From NCBI RefSeq assembly GCF_000784835.1, contig NZ_JSFH01000009.1:1-64000 (forward strand): a stretch of DNA of 64,000 nucleotides, written 5' to 3'. A model generated the notes under the pieces. The model worked only from the letters and a program-made list of their open reading frames with translations. It searched no databases and had not been told where the DNA came from. A program made the translations under genes and the position numbers. Each line of letters opens with the position of its first letter. Position 1 is the first letter of the stretch. Origin of the DNA: Thermotoga sp. Mc24. Lineage in GTDB: Bacteria; Thermotogota; Thermotogae; Thermotogales; Thermotogaceae. Of this stretch, positions 31,870 through 40,889 are shown piece after piece.

Positions 31870-32618
31870 TAAGGATAAAGACACCCTCTGAGATCGAGAA
31901 GATGAAAAAAGCAGGAAAAGCGGTTGCAACGGCTTTGAGGGAAGTTGGAAAAGTGATCGTTCCGGGGAAAACCGCATGGGACGTTGAAGTTCTTGTCCTG
32001 GAGATCTTCAAAAAACTCAGAGTCAAGCCGGCTTTCAAGGGATACGGTGGTTACAAGTACGCAACGTGTGTTTCCGTAAATGAGGAAGTGGTGCACGGTC
32101 TTCCCCTCAAGGAGAAAGTTTTCAAGGAAGGAGACATAGTCTCTGTAGATGTTGGAGCGGTGTATCAGGGACTTTACGGTGATGGAGCCGTCACATACAT
32201 AGTTGGAGAAACTGATGAAAGAGGAAAAGAACTGGTGAGAGTAACAAGAGAGGCACTGGAAAAAGCTATAAAAATGATAAAACCCGGCATTAGGCTTGGA
32301 GATGTTTCGCATTGCATTCAGGAAACGGTTGAATCAGCAGGTTTCAATGTGATCAGGGATTATGTGGGTCATGGGGTGGGAAGAGAACTCCACGAAGATC
32401 CTCAAATTCCAAACTACGGAACGCCCGGAACGGGTGTGGTCTTAAGAAAAGGTATGACGCTGGCCATAGAACCTATGGTGAGTGAAGGAGACTGGAGAGT
32501 TGTTGTAAAAGGAGATGGATGGACAGCCGTTACTGTGGACGGTTCCAGATGCGCTCACTTCGAACACACGATTCTGGTAACAGAAAACGGGGTGGAGATA
32601 TTGACCAAGGAGGGATGA
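31866..32618 (+). CDS. map: Methionine aminopeptidase type I
   Basis: Removes N-terminal methionine from nascent proteins. The pita-bread metalloenzyme ligands are visible: [16 protein letters not shown] (two Asp), [10 protein letters not shown] (His), EPMV (Glu) and FEHTILVT (Glu). It has 250 residues. ATGA overlap with adk. Encoded, as usual, between adk and infA. Confidence 0.97.
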   Translation: MIRIKTPSEIEKMKKAGKAVATALREVGKVIVPGKTAWDVEVLVLEIFKKLRVKPAFKGYGGYKYATCVSVNEEVVHGLPLKEKVFKEGDIVSVDVGAVYQGLYGDGAVTYIVGETDERGKELVRVTREALEKAIKMIKPGIRLGDVSHCIQETVESAGFNVIRDYVGHGVGRELHEDPQIPNYGTPGTGVVLRKGMTLAIEPMVSEGDWRVVVKGDGWTAVTVDGSRCAHFEHTILVTENGVEILTKEG

Positions 32619-32619
32619 A

Positions 32620-32844
32620 ATGGGAAAGGAAGATGTCATCCGAATGGAAGGGACTATAATAGAGGCTTTACCTAACGCTATGTTTAGAGTAGAATTAGAC
32701 AATGGGCACAAAGTGCTCGCTCACGTTTCTGGCAGAATGAGAAAAAATTTTATAAGATTGGTCCCCGGAGATCGGGTTATTGTTGAGCTCTCTGTGTACG
32801 ATCTCACCCGAGGACGAATCGTTTATAGAAAAAAACCAGAGTAA
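32620..32844 (+). CDS. infA: Translation initiation factor IF-1
   Basis: OB-fold factor that blocks the A site during initiation. [22 protein letters not shown] and the C-terminal [11 protein letters not shown] are diagnostic. It has 74 residues. The ATG at 32620 starts one base after the map stop, with AAGGAGGGA inside the end of map as ribosome binding site. Confidence 0.97.
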
Positions 32845-32861
32845 CGAAAGGAGTGGGAAAA

Positions 32862-32978
32862 ATGAAAGTACAGGCTTCTGTGAAGAAGAGATGTGAACAC
32901 TGCAAAATAATCAGAAGAAAGAAGAGAGTCTATGTTATCTGTAAGGTTAATCCAAAACACAATCAGAAGCAAGGCTAA
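32862..32978 (+). CDS. rpmJ: 50S ribosomal protein L36, zinc-binding type
   Basis: A 38-codon gene reading [20 protein letters not shown] at its start and KPKHNQKQG-like at its end. It has the zinc ligands of the C+ form of L36: CEHC, a later Cys (VICKVN) and His (KHNQ). AAAGGAGTGGG precedes the ATG at 32862. It sits between infA and rpsM as in most bacteria. Confidence 0.97.
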
Positions 32979-32993
32979 GGAGGAGGGAAATGA

Positions 32994-33371
32994 ATGGCTC
33001 GTATCGTAGGTGTTGAGCTTCCAAACAACAAAAAGGTCTGGGTGGCGTTGACCTACATCTACGGGATTGGAAGGAGCAGATCCTTCGAAATTTTGAAAAA
33101 CACTGGTATAGATCCGGAAAAGAGAGTGGGAGACCTCACCGATGAGGAGATCAGCAAGATCACCAAGTACATTCAGGATCACTTCAAGGTAGAAGGAGAA
33201 CTCAGAAGCGAGGTTGAAAGAAACATCAGACGGCTCATAGAGATAGGGTGTTACAGAGGTATCAGACACAAACTTGGGCTCCCCGTTAGGGGTCAAAAGA
33301 CCCGATCAAACGCAAGGACAAGAAAAGGACCCAGACCGAGCAGAATAAAGACCAAAAAGAAATCTTCATAA
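32994..33371 (+). CDS. rpsM: 30S ribosomal protein S13
   Basis: Head protein that contacts P-site tRNA and bridges the subunits. [25 protein letters not shown] and the basic tail [16 protein letters not shown] are the signature. It has 125 residues. AGGAGGG lies before the ATG at 32994. Confidence 0.97.
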   Translation: MARIVGVELPNNKKVWVALTYIYGIGRSRSFEILKNTGIDPEKRVGDLTDEEISKITKYIQDHFKVEGELRSEVERNIRRLIEIGCYRGIRHKLGLPVRGQKTRSNARTRKGPRPSRIKTKKKSS

Positions 33372-33389
33372 GACAAGGGAGGGAATTGA

Positions 33390-33782
33390 ATGGCAAGAAA
33401 AAGAGGCAGTTCTTCAAGAAAACAGAAAAAAGTTAGCTTCGATTACGGAGTGGTGCATATAAAATCTACTTTCAACAACACCATAATCACTCTCACCGAC
33501 AAAGATGGAAACACGCTCACCTGGGCCAGTGGAGGAACGGTGGGATTCGAGGGAACAAGGAAGGGTACACCTTATGCCGCTCAGCTGGCGGCCGATAAAG
33601 TGGCACGAGAAGCCCTCAGAATGGGCATCAAAAAAGTCGATGTTCTTGTGAAGGGACCTGGTCCAGGAAGGGAACCTGCGATAAGAACGCTTCAAGGTGC
33701 AGGTCTTGAAATCAACCAGATAAAGGATGTTACTCCCATTCCATTCAACGGTTGCAGACCCAAGAAAAGAAGAAGAGTGTGA
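33390..33782 (+). CDS. rpsK: 30S ribosomal protein S11
   Basis: Platform protein that binds the mRNA exit region. [36 protein letters not shown] and the C-terminal [18 protein letters not shown] are diagnostic. It has 130 residues. GGGAGGG precedes the ATG. Confidence 0.97.
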   Translation: MARKRGSSSRKQKKVSFDYGVVHIKSTFNNTIITLTDKDGNTLTWASGGTVGFEGTRKGTPYAAQLAADKVAREALRMGIKKVDVLVKGPGPGREPAIRTLQGAGLEINQIKDVTPIPFNGCRPKKRRRV

Positions 33783-33794
33783 GGAGGGAACGAA

Positions 33795-34424
33795 ATGGCG
33801 AGATATACAGGACCTCTTTGCAGACTTTGTAGAAGGGAAGGAATGAAACTGTACCTTAAAGGGGAAAGGTGCTACACCGACAAGTGTGCTTTTGACAGAA
33901 GACCTTACGCACCGGGTCAGCACGGACAGAGAAGAACCAAACTCACGCAGTACGGTATACAGCTCAGAGCGAAGCAAACTGTCAAGAGAATCTACGGTAT
34001 ACTCGAAAGACAATTTGAAAGGTACGTTGAGAAGGCTATGCAAAAAGCGGGAGATACTCGAGAAAACCTGATCCAGATCCTTGAAGCCAGACTGGACAAC
34101 GTTGTGTATAGAATGGGATTCGCTATAAACAGAAGACAGGCGAGACAGCTGGTCAATCACGGCCACTTCCTTGTGAATGGAAAGAAAGTGAATATACCGA
34201 GTTACCTTCTGAGACCGAACGATGTAGTTGAGTTGAGAGAAAAAAGCAGAGATCTCGAAGTGATCAAAAAAGCTGTGGAAGTCAACAAAGACAGAAACGT
34301 TGTGCCTTGGATAGAGGTTGATTACGAGAATTACAGAGGTACTTTCATGAGATATCCAAGCCTTGAGGAAGTTACCGATCTTCCAGTTGATCTCCAGACT
34401 GTTATCGAATTCTACTCGAGGTGA
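33795..34424 (+). CDS. rpsD: 30S ribosomal protein S4, zinc-finger type
   Basis: Nucleates 16S rRNA 5'-domain assembly; in E. coli it also represses the alpha operon. The N terminus has four cysteines (CRLC, then ERCYTDKC) that form a zinc knuckle, the C+ form of S4. An S4 RNA-binding domain covers about residues 99-160 ([29 protein letters not shown]). It has 209 residues. Confidence 0.97.
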   Translation: MARYTGPLCRLCRREGMKLYLKGERCYTDKCAFDRRPYAPGQHGQRRTKLTQYGIQLRAKQTVKRIYGILERQFERYVEKAMQKAGDTRENLIQILEARLDNVVYRMGFAINRRQARQLVNHGHFLVNGKKVNIPSYLLRPNDVVELREKSRDLEVIKKAVEVNKDRNVVPWIEVDYENYRGTFMRYPSLEEVTDLPVDLQTVIEFYSR

Positions 34425-34429
34425 TGTGA

Positions 34430-35440
34430 ATGATAGAGTTTGTTATACCGAAAAAATTAAAGGTGGAGGAAGAGAGAGAGGAAAAGGATTATTACTACGC
34501 AAGGTTTTCGCTTTCTCCACTTGAAAGAGGATACGCTATCACAATAGGAAACGCGTTGAGGAGAGTTCTGCTTTCTTCAATACCTTCGCTCGCAATCATT
34601 GGAATAAGGTTCATAAAACCCGAAAAGTATCACGAATACGACTATATCGAAGGAGTAAAAGAAGATATACTGGATATAATCCTGAACCTGAAGAAAGTTC
34701 AGTTTCGGGTCAATGTGACTGTGAAAGATACAATAAAGATGGAAGTAGAAAAGAAAGGACCGGGCGAACTCGTCGCAGGTGATATAAAGACACCAGCTGG
34801 CATTGAAGTGGCGAATCCAGATCTGCACATTGCCACCTTGAATTCCAAAGCAGACCTTTTCTTCGAAGTTTACGCAGAAGTGGGAAAAGGATTCGTTCCT
34901 GTATCTGAAAGAGAAGAAAAGCCTGAAGTTGGATGGATTCCAATAGACGGTGTTTTCAGCCCTGTGATTAAAGTGAATTTCCTGACAGAAAACGTTCGTG
35001 TTGGAAAAAGGACGGATTACGATAAACTCATTCTTGAAATCTGGACAAAGAAGTCGATAAGACCTGAGGAAGCTCTCAAAAAGGCGGCGGACATCCTGAT
35101 AAATCATTTCAAAATTGTGACGGAAGGACTGCCTGAACTGAAAATCTCTGAGGAATACATCATCGCATCTGAGGAAGAAGAAGCAGAAATCCCCATCGTT
35201 GAGCATGAAGAAGAAAACAGAGAGAATCTGGATGTGTACAACAAAAAGATTGATGAACTCGAACTCTCGGTCAGGTCTCTCAACTGTTTGAAGAGAGCTA
35301 AAATAGAAACGATCGGAGATCTTCTCAGCAAAACAGAAGAAGAACTATTGAAGATAAAGAATTTTGGTCAAAAATCTCTCGATGAGGTCAAGGAGAAACT
35401 GAAAGAAAAATTCGGTCTTGAGCTCAGGAAGGGGGAATGA
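34430..35440 (+). CDS. rpoA: RNA polymerase alpha subunit
   Basis: The N-terminal domain (about residues 1-230) contains [27 protein letters not shown], the dimerisation and beta-binding region. An acidic linker rich in Glu ([18 protein letters not shown]) leads to the C-terminal domain with [22 protein letters not shown], used for UP elements and activators. It has 336 residues. The ATG at 34430 lies three bases after a GAGGTGATGTGA stretch that includes the rpsD stop. Confidence 0.97.
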   Translation: MIEFVIPKKLKVEEEREEKDYYYARFSLSPLERGYAITIGNALRRVLLSSIPSLAIIGIRFIKPEKYHEYDYIEGVKEDILDIILNLKKVQFRVNVTVKDTIKMEVEKKGPGELVAGDIKTPAGIEVANPDLHIATLNSKADLFFEVYAEVGKGFVPVSEREEKPEVGWIPIDGVFSPVIKVNFLTENVRVGKRTDYDKLILEIWTKKSIRPEEALKKAADILINHFKIVTEGLPELKISEEYIIASEEEEAEIPIVEHEEENRENLDVYNKKIDELELSVRSLNCLKRAKIETIGDLLSKTEEELLKIKNFGQKSLDEVKEKLKEKFGLELRKGE

Positions 35441-35443
35441 AAG

Positions 35444-35839
35444 ATGAGACACAGAGTGAAAAGACACAGACTCGGAAGATATGGGAGCCACAGAAAAAGT
35501 CTTTTGAGAAACCTTTCAAGGGAGATCGTCGAACACGGCTCGATAGTTACCACAACGGCGAAAGCAAAAGCCCTGAAGATATTCATGGACAAACTTGTCA
35601 GCAAAGCTATTGAAGCCGCCATAACTGATGATAGAGCCAAGAGTGTTCACCTGAGAAGACAGATAAACGCTGTGCTCGGAGACAGACGATTGACAAATAA
35701 GCTTGTGGATGAAATAGCGAAGAACTATATTGGAAGACGCGGAGGCTATGTGAGGGTCCTGAGGATAGGTTTCAGAAGAGGAGATGCTGCTGAGATGTCG
35801 CTCGTTCAGCTTGTGGAGGCATCCAGTCAGGAAGGCTGA
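35444..35839 (+). CDS. rplQ: 50S ribosomal protein L17
   Basis: Last gene of the alpha section. [33 protein letters not shown] identifies L17. It has 131 residues. Its final codons form the 5' arm of the terminator that follows. Confidence 0.97.
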   Translation: MRHRVKRHRLGRYGSHRKSLLRNLSREIVEHGSIVTTTAKAKALKIFMDKLVSKAIEAAITDDRAKSVHLRRQINAVLGDRRLTNKLVDEIAKNYIGRRGGYVRVLRIGFRRGDAAEMSLVQLVEASSQEG

Positions 35840-35856
35840 TGCCTCCTTTTTCTTTC
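35815..35856 (+). terminator. Terminator of the ribosomal super-operon
   Basis: GGAGGCATC (35815-35823) pairs perfectly with GATGCCTCC (35838-35846) around a 14-nt loop, and TTTTTCTTTC follows. The 5' arm lies inside rplQ and the loop contains its stop region. It separates the ribosomal genes from rho. No promoter was recognised between the hairpin and rho, so some read-through probably serves rho. Confidence 0.82.
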
Positions 35857-35893
35857 CCGCCCCTGTTGCCTTCCATCAGTAGGAGGTGAAAAA

Positions 35894-37177
35894 TTGACAG
35901 AAGAACAGAAAGCCATTAGCATATCAGAGCTGGAATCCATGAACATAAAACAGCTCTACGAGATAGCGAAATCTCTGGGTATTCCTCGATATACTTCTAT
36001 GCGAAAAAGAGATTTGATTTTTGCCATTTTGAAAGCGCAAACCGAATCTACCGGTTATTTCTTTGGGGAAGGTGTACTGGAAATCCATCCTGAAGGTTTT
36101 GGTTTTTTAAGAAGACTCGAGGACAACCTTCTTCCAAGCAACGACGATATATACATATCCCCTTCTCAGATAAGAAAATTCAATCTGAACACGGGAGATA
36201 TAATTTCCGGGGTTATAAGAAAACCAAAAGAAGGGGAAAAGTATTTTGCCATGATAAAAATCGAAGCGATAAATTATCGACCAGTCGAAACGGTCAATGA
36301 CAGAGTGAACTTCGACAATCTAACACCCGATTACCCCAGAGAACGTTTCATCCTTGAAACCAATCCGAAGATATATTCCACCAGATTGATAGACCTTTTC
36401 GCCCCTATTGGGAAAGGTCAAAGAGGAATGATCGTGGCACCTCCAAAAGCTGGTAAAACAACCATCCTCAAAGAAATAGCGAACGGTATCGCTGAAAATC
36501 ACCCGGATACAATAAGAATAATCTTGCTGATCGATGAGAGGCCAGAAGAAGTTACGGATATAAAAGAGTCAACGAATGCGATCGTCATAGCGGCTCCTTT
36601 TGACATGCCGCCAGACAAGCAGGTGAAGGTTGCCGAGTTGACCCTGGAGATGGCAAAGAGGCTGGTGGAATTCAATTACGATGTTGTTATACTCCTTGAT
36701 AGTTTGACGAGACTCGCACGAGTGTACAACATAGTTGTTCCTCCCAGCGGGAAACTTCTAACGGGCGGTGTGGATCCAGCTGCCCTTTACAAACCCAAGA
36801 GATTCTTTGGAGCGGCGAGAAACACCCGTGAAGGCGGAAGCCTCACGATCATTGCTACTGCCCTGGTGGAAACAGGTTCGAAAATGGATGAGGTCATATT
36901 CGAGGAATTCAAAGGAACAGGTAACATGGAGCTAGTTCTTTCGAGGCAGCTGGCAAACAAAAGAATTTTCCCGGCCATAAACCTTCTGCTTTCCGGAACA
37001 AGAAGGGAAGAATTGTTACTCGACGAAGAAACTCTCAAGAAAGTGTGGCTCTTGCGAAGGATGCTTTCTGCGATGACAGAAGAAGAAGGTTTGACACTCA
37101 TACTGAACAAACTTTCAGAAACTTCTTCGAACGAAGAATTTCTGAAATTGATAGACAAGGAAAAAGCAAGATATTGA
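35894..37177 (+). CDS. rho: Transcription termination factor Rho
   Basis: Hexameric RNA helicase that ends transcription. An N-terminal SAP-like domain (MNIKQLYEIAKSLGIPRYTSMRKRDLIFAIL), an OB-fold RNA-binding domain starting FGEGVLEIHPEGFGFLR, and a RecA-type ATPase with APPKAGKTTILKEIA and VVILLDSLTRLARVYN are visible. It has 427 residues. The start is TTG at 35894, well placed after AGGAGGTGA (35881-35889). Rho stands between the ribosomal super-operon and a sugar kinase gene. Confidence 0.97.
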   Translation: MTEEQKAISISELESMNIKQLYEIAKSLGIPRYTSMRKRDLIFAILKAQTESTGYFFGEGVLEIHPEGFGFLRRLEDNLLPSNDDIYISPSQIRKFNLNTGDIISGVIRKPKEGEKYFAMIKIEAINYRPVETVNDRVNFDNLTPDYPRERFILETNPKIYSTRLIDLFAPIGKGQRGMIVAPPKAGKTTILKEIANGIAENHPDTIRIILLIDERPEEVTDIKESTNAIVIAAPFDMPPDKQVKVAELTLEMAKRLVEFNYDVVILLDSLTRLARVYNIVVPPSGKLLTGGVDPAALYKPKRFFGAARNTREGGSLTIIATALVETGSKMDEVIFEEFKGTGNMELVLSRQLANKRIFPAINLLLSGTRREELLLDEETLKKVWLLRRMLSAMTEEEGLTLILNKLSETSSNEEFLKLIDKEKARY

Positions 37178-37193
37178 GCAGGAGGTGCCGAAG

Positions 37194-38138
37194 TTGAAGC
37201 TCATAGGAGTTGATCTTGGAGGAACTACCTTCTCGGTAGGGCTTGTGAGTGAAGATGGAAAAATATTGAAAAAAGTAACTTGTGATACTCTCGTAGAGAA
37301 TGGAAAAGAGGATGTGATAAGAAGGATCGCCGAAGCGATTCTGGAGATATCTGATGGAGAAGAAACGCCCTATGTTGGTATTGGATCTCCAGGTTCAATA
37401 GATAGAGAAAATGGAATCGTCAGATTTTCTCCAAATTTTCCAGACTGGCACAACGTTCCTCTAACCGATGAACTGGCAAAGAGAACTGGGAAAAAGGTTT
37501 TTCTTGAAAACGATGCGAACGCGTTTGTTCTTGGAGAGAAGTGGTTCGGTGCTGGAAGGGGATACGATCACATAGTGGCACTGACTCTTGGAACTGGTAT
37601 TGGTGGAGGAGTTGTCACTCATGGGTACCTCCTCACGGGAAGGGATGGAATAGGAGCAGAACTTGGACACGTTGTCGTTGAGCCCAATGGACCCATGTGC
37701 AACTGTGGCACAAGGGGCTGTCTTGAAGCTGTGGCATCCGCAACGGCGATAAGGAGGTTTCTCAGAGAGGGTTACAAGAAGTATCACAATTCACTGGTGT
37801 ATAAACTTGCAAGTTCACCTGAAAAGGCGGATGCCAAACATCTCTTCGACGCTGCAAAGCAGGGAGATAGATTCGCTCTGATGATAAGAGACAGAGTGGT
37901 GGACGCCCTGGCACGAGCCGTAGCGGGCTACATACACATATTCAACCCGGAGATAGTGATCATAGGTGGAGGAATTTCAAGAGCGGGAGAGATTCTGTTT
38001 GGTCCCCTGAGAGAGAAAGTGGTGGATTACATCATGCCATCCTTTGTGGGAACCTACGAAATAGTGGCGAGCCCTCTCGTCGAAGACGCCGGAATCCTCG
38101 GAGCGGCTTCCATAATAAAGGAGAGGATAGGGGGGTGA
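37194..38138 (+). CDS. glk: ROK-family glucokinase
   Basis: Phosphorylates glucose with ATP. The ATP motif GVDLGGTTFSVGLV is at the N terminus, ENDANAFVLGE carries the catalytic Asp, and ELGHVVVEPNGPMCNCGTRGCLEA is the ROK zinc motif (His plus three Cys). The start is taken as TTG at 37194 because GGAGGTG (37181-37187) is then 6 nt away; a GTG at 37185 lies inside that ribosome binding site. Length from TTG is 314 residues. Glucose specificity is from similarity to the T. maritima enzyme as remembered; other ROK hexokinases look alike. Confidence 0.9.
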   Translation: MKLIGVDLGGTTFSVGLVSEDGKILKKVTCDTLVENGKEDVIRRIAEAILEISDGEETPYVGIGSPGSIDRENGIVRFSPNFPDWHNVPLTDELAKRTGKKVFLENDANAFVLGEKWFGAGRGYDHIVALTLGTGIGGGVVTHGYLLTGRDGIGAELGHVVVEPNGPMCNCGTRGCLEAVASATAIRRFLREGYKKYHNSLVYKLASSPEKADAKHLFDAAKQGDRFALMIRDRVVDALARAVAGYIHIFNPEIVIIGGGISRAGEILFGPLREKVVDYIMPSFVGTYEIVASPLVEDAGILGAASIIKERIGG

Positions 38139-38142
38139 ACTG

Positions 38143-39009
38143 ATGAAGGTAAAGATTCTCGTTGACAGCACAGCCGATGTTCCTTTTTCCTGGATGGAAA
38201 AATACGATATGGACAGCATTCCACTGTACGTGGTGTGGGAAGACGGAAGATCCGAGCCTGACGAAAGAAAGCCGGAAGAGATAATGAACTTTTACAAGAG
38301 AATAAGAGAGGCAGGCAGTGTGCCAAAAACTTCCCAACCGAGTGTGGAGGATTTCAAGAAGAGATATCTGAAGTACAAAGAAGAGGGTTACGATGCTGTT
38401 CTGGTTCTCACTTTATCGTCGAAGCTTTCCGGAACTTACAATTCCGCCGTTCTCGCATCCAAGGAAGTGGACATACCCGTTTACGTTGTGGATACCCTTC
38501 TTGCTTCGGGTGCGATACCCCTTCCAGCTCGTGTGGCTCGTGAAATGCTCGAAAATGGTGCCACCATCGAGGAAGTACTGAAAAAACTCGATGAGAGAAT
38601 GAAGAACAAAGACTTCAAAGCGATCTTCTATGTTTCAGATTTCGACTACCTTGTCAAGGGAGGAAGGGTGTCGAAGTTCCAGGGATTCGTGGGAAATCTT
38701 CTCAAGATAAGAGTGTGTCTTCACATAGAGAACGGTGAGCTCATCCCTTACAGAAAGGTCAGAGGAGACAAAAAGGCAATAGAAGCCCTCATAGAAAAAC
38801 TGCGTGAGGATACTCCTGAAGGTTCGAAACTGAGAGTGATAGGCGTTCACGCGGACAACGAGGCCGGAGTCGTGGAGCTTTTGAACGCTCTCAGAAGAAG
38901 TTACGAGGTTGTCGACGAGATCATATCGCCGATGGGAAAGGTGATCACGACTCATGTGGGACCCGGGACGGTTGGGTTTGGAATCGAGGTTTTAGAGCGA
39001 AAAAGATGA
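38143..39009 (+). CDS. DegV family fatty-acid-binding protein
   Basis: FakB-like protein that holds a fatty acid. ILVDSTADVPFSW at the N terminus, KTSQPSVEDF and TLSSKLSGTYNSA are the DegV signature. FakB proteins present fatty acids to FakA for phosphorylation; no fakA gene is in the window, so the lipid role is inferred from family only. It has 288 residues. The last 65 bp overlap the convergent DUF5317 gene. Confidence 0.92.
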   Translation: MKVKILVDSTADVPFSWMEKYDMDSIPLYVVWEDGRSEPDERKPEEIMNFYKRIREAGSVPKTSQPSVEDFKKRYLKYKEEGYDAVLVLTLSSKLSGTYNSAVLASKEVDIPVYVVDTLLASGAIPLPARVAREMLENGATIEEVLKKLDERMKNKDFKAIFYVSDFDYLVKGGRVSKFQGFVGNLLKIRVCLHIENGELIPYRKVRGDKKAIEALIEKLREDTPEGSKLRVIGVHADNEAGVVELLNALRRSYEVVDEIISPMGKVITTHVGPGTVGFGIEVLERKR

Positions 39010-39451
39010 AAACACCGACGAACACGAGTATGTCTCCCACACTTATAACGAACTTCCTTCCCCACGGAAGATAAACTGGTATGTAGTCTGCGAGGAAAGT
39101 TTTCCAGGAAAATTCAGTGAATGCAATGTGTTTGAAATCGAGATCCAGATTGAGAAGTTTAAGGGTGGGCTCCCATACTGGCATCCTTCCACCGTTGACG
39201 CTCATGGTGAAGCCGTTCAGAACAGCACCGACTGCCATCGGTTTGAAGCCGGGAATATCTCTGTTCCAGATAAAGAAAAGAAAGAGCATCACAAACGATA
39301 GGGGAACGAGAATTTCCTTCCATGGAAGAAGCTGAAGCACAAAAGGAACGGCGAATAGATAGAGCCCTTTGTAGTTGTATTTCAAAACGTTTTTGATGTT
39401 TCCCGTCAGTATCGAAAGAAGCAAAGCTATAAGAAAAACATCGATCATCAT
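38945..39451 (-). CDS. DUF5317 family membrane protein
   Basis: 168 residues with five to six hydrophobic segments, beginning MMIDVFLIALLLSILTGN. The short basic link NGFTMSVNGGRMPVW in the middle is typical of DUF5317 proteins as I recall them. Function unknown. It overlaps the HD-GYP gene as ATGA, so the two are probably co-translated and may act together at the membrane. Its 3' end lies under the end of degV. SD-like GGAGGAAG precedes the start. Confidence 0.75.
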   Translation of the reverse strand: MMIDVFLIALLLSILTGNIKNVLKYNYKGLYLFAVPFVLQLLPWKEILVPLSFVMLFLFFIWNRDIPGFKPMAVGAVLNGFTMSVNGGRMPVWEPTLKLLNLDLDFKHIAFTEFSWKTFLADYIPVYLPWGRKFVISVGDILVFVGVFIFFALKPRFQTQPSRVPHES

Positions 39452-40734
39452 GTTTCTTCTTCCTCCTTTTCTTTTTCGAGGATCTCAAAGAGCAGATCGA
39501 CGAGTCTGGGATCGAGAACGGTTCCCTTCATGTTTTTCATCATGATTTCCTTTGCCTCTTCGTGACTGAGTGCTTTTCTGTAAGGTCTGTCACTTGTGAG
39601 CGCTTCGTACACATCGGCAACGGATATTATCCTGGAAGGCAGAGGGATCTCTTCTCCTCTCAGACCATCGGGATATCCTTTCCCGTCCCACCTTTCATGG
39701 TGGTGCCTTACCCATTTGCTCTCTCTGTTGTTGAATATGTCAACTTCCCTCAGTATGTCTTCACCCATGATAGGGTGGTTTTTCACCATCATCATTTCTT
39801 CTTTTGAGAGGATGGTGGGCTTCTTCAGAATGTGGTCTGGAATTCCTATTTTTCCTATGTCGTGCAGGAAAGCGGCGTTGTAGATTCTTTCAACCATCTT
39901 CGGTGAAAATCCAAGTCTTTTGGCCATTTTCTTTGCAAGTTCTGCCACTTTCTCGCTGTGACCGCGGGTGTATTCATCTTTTTCTTCAAGACTCTTTGCA
40001 AGGAGTTTCAGGTGTTCCAGTTTTGCTTCGTAGTACTTGTACCTGTAGTAGTTTCCTACCTGAATGGAAAGAACGGCTGCCAGAGATACGGGAATGGCTA
40101 CGAACCCGATGTACTGATAAAGAATGTAAATGACTGCTATGACAGGTATCATGAGGGCCATGCTCGTGACAGGACCTGACAGAACCTTGGAAGCGGTTTC
40201 ACGGATATCACCTTTGGTGAGGATGTAAACTCCAAAAAACACAAAGACGTTGTTGATTAGAAAATAGACAACGGTACTCAGTAGAATAGCGAGAATATTT
40301 TGAAAGGTGTTTGTTCCGGATAGACGGTGGAAGAGGAGGCTTGTTATATAAGTGGTCACAGCCAGCTGAGAGAAATTGAAAATATAGCGGCTGACAGGAT
40401 AACGCTCTCCGAAGAAGAGCTTTATCATCTTGAAGGTAATAGCCGATGATGCTGCCACAAGGGAAGCTTCTAACGGATTCAAAAGAGCTGCCGTGAAGAT
40501 GTTTACAATGAAAACAGCAGAAGTTTCCACTTTTCCCCGTGTGAATTCAAGAGTTTTTATATTGACAGCATCAAAAAACAGGTTTGTGAGAAAAAAGAGA
40601 ATTATCAAACCCCAGTTGTGAGGACTCTGAAAAAGATTCTCCAGGTCCGGAAAGAATAAGAACAAGAACCCCATGAGTATTAGAAAAGAATAGATAAGGA
40701 AATTTTTTTCAGCCAAGTCCTTTTTCTCTCTCAT
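39448..40734 (-). CDS. Membrane HD-GYP phosphodiesterase
   Basis: About 230 N-terminal residues contain seven to eight hydrophobic segments (a membrane sensor of unknown ligand), then a short helical linker and a cytoplasmic HD-GYP domain. The domain has AAFLHDIGKIGIPDHIL and HHERWDGKGYPDGL, the latter matching the HHExxDGxGYP signature of cyclic-di-GMP phosphodiesterases. The start is ATG at 40734, with AAGGAGTGAG upstream, giving 428 residues. A perfect TATAAT lies about 40 bases upstream. The substrate is inferred from the intact motif. Confidence 0.88.
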   Translation of the reverse strand: MREKKDLAEKNFLIYSFLILMGFLFLFFPDLENLFQSPHNWGLIILFFLTNLFFDAVNIKTLEFTRGKVETSAVFIVNIFTAALLNPLEASLVAASSAITFKMIKLFFGERYPVSRYIFNFSQLAVTTYITSLLFHRLSGTNTFQNILAILLSTVVYFLINNVFVFFGVYILTKGDIRETASKVLSGPVTSMALMIPVIAVIYILYQYIGFVAIPVSLAAVLSIQVGNYYRYKYYEAKLEHLKLLAKSLEEKDEYTRGHSEKVAELAKKMAKRLGFSPKMVERIYNAAFLHDIGKIGIPDHILKKPTILSKEEMMMVKNHPIMGEDILREVDIFNNRESKWVRHHHERWDGKGYPDGLRGEEIPLPSRIISVADVYEALTSDRPYRKALSHEEAKEIMMKNMKGTVLDPRLVDLLFEILEKEKEEEET

Positions 40735-40772
40735 ATACTCACTCCTTGTGAGGGATACGAGGGCAGGGGACA

Positions 40773-40778
40773 ATTATA
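40773..40778 (-). promoter_or_regulatory. -10 box for the HD-GYP/DUF5317 operon
   Basis: Reading 40778 to 40773 on the minus strand gives TATAAT, about 40 bases upstream of the HD-GYP ATG. The -35 region is weak. The box overlaps one copy of a 16-bp inverted repeat (40759-40775), whose other copy is at 40975-40990, so a regulator or RNA pairing could act here. Confidence 0.6.
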
Positions 40779-40802
40779 CGCTGAGTATTTAATGCCAAAC
40801 TT

Positions 40803-40889
40803 TTACCAGATTTTGTTAGCCCCAACAACTGCCATCAGTGTTCCGAACAGGCTCCCAAGAACGAGGACTATTTTCATGAGCTTTCTCAT
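40803..40889 (-). CDS. Hydrophobic small ORF, 28 codons
   Basis: ATG at 40889 to TAA at 40803 encodes a 28-residue peptide: a basic start (MRKLMK), a hydrophobic stretch IVLVLGSLFGTLMAVVGA, and a short NKIW end. A strong GGGGGG purine run sits 6-11 nt before the ATG. The pattern fits a single-span membrane peptide or a short leader/signal-like peptide. No family recognised. It lies alone between engB and the HD-GYP gene. Translation is plausible from the ribosome binding site, but not proven. Confidence 0.5.
   Translation of the reverse strand: MRKLMKIVLVLGSLFGTLMAVVGANKIW

Noticed and set aside
22380-32700. Long open frames on the minus strand across the ribosomal genes
   Set aside because: They lack ribosome binding sites and family resemblance, and they mirror the codon bias of the highly expressed plus-strand genes.
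37185-37193. GTG at 37185 as glucokinase start
   Set aside because: The codon is part of the GGAGGTG ribosome binding site; TTG at 37194 has correct spacing. It stays possible if a different ribosome contact is used.
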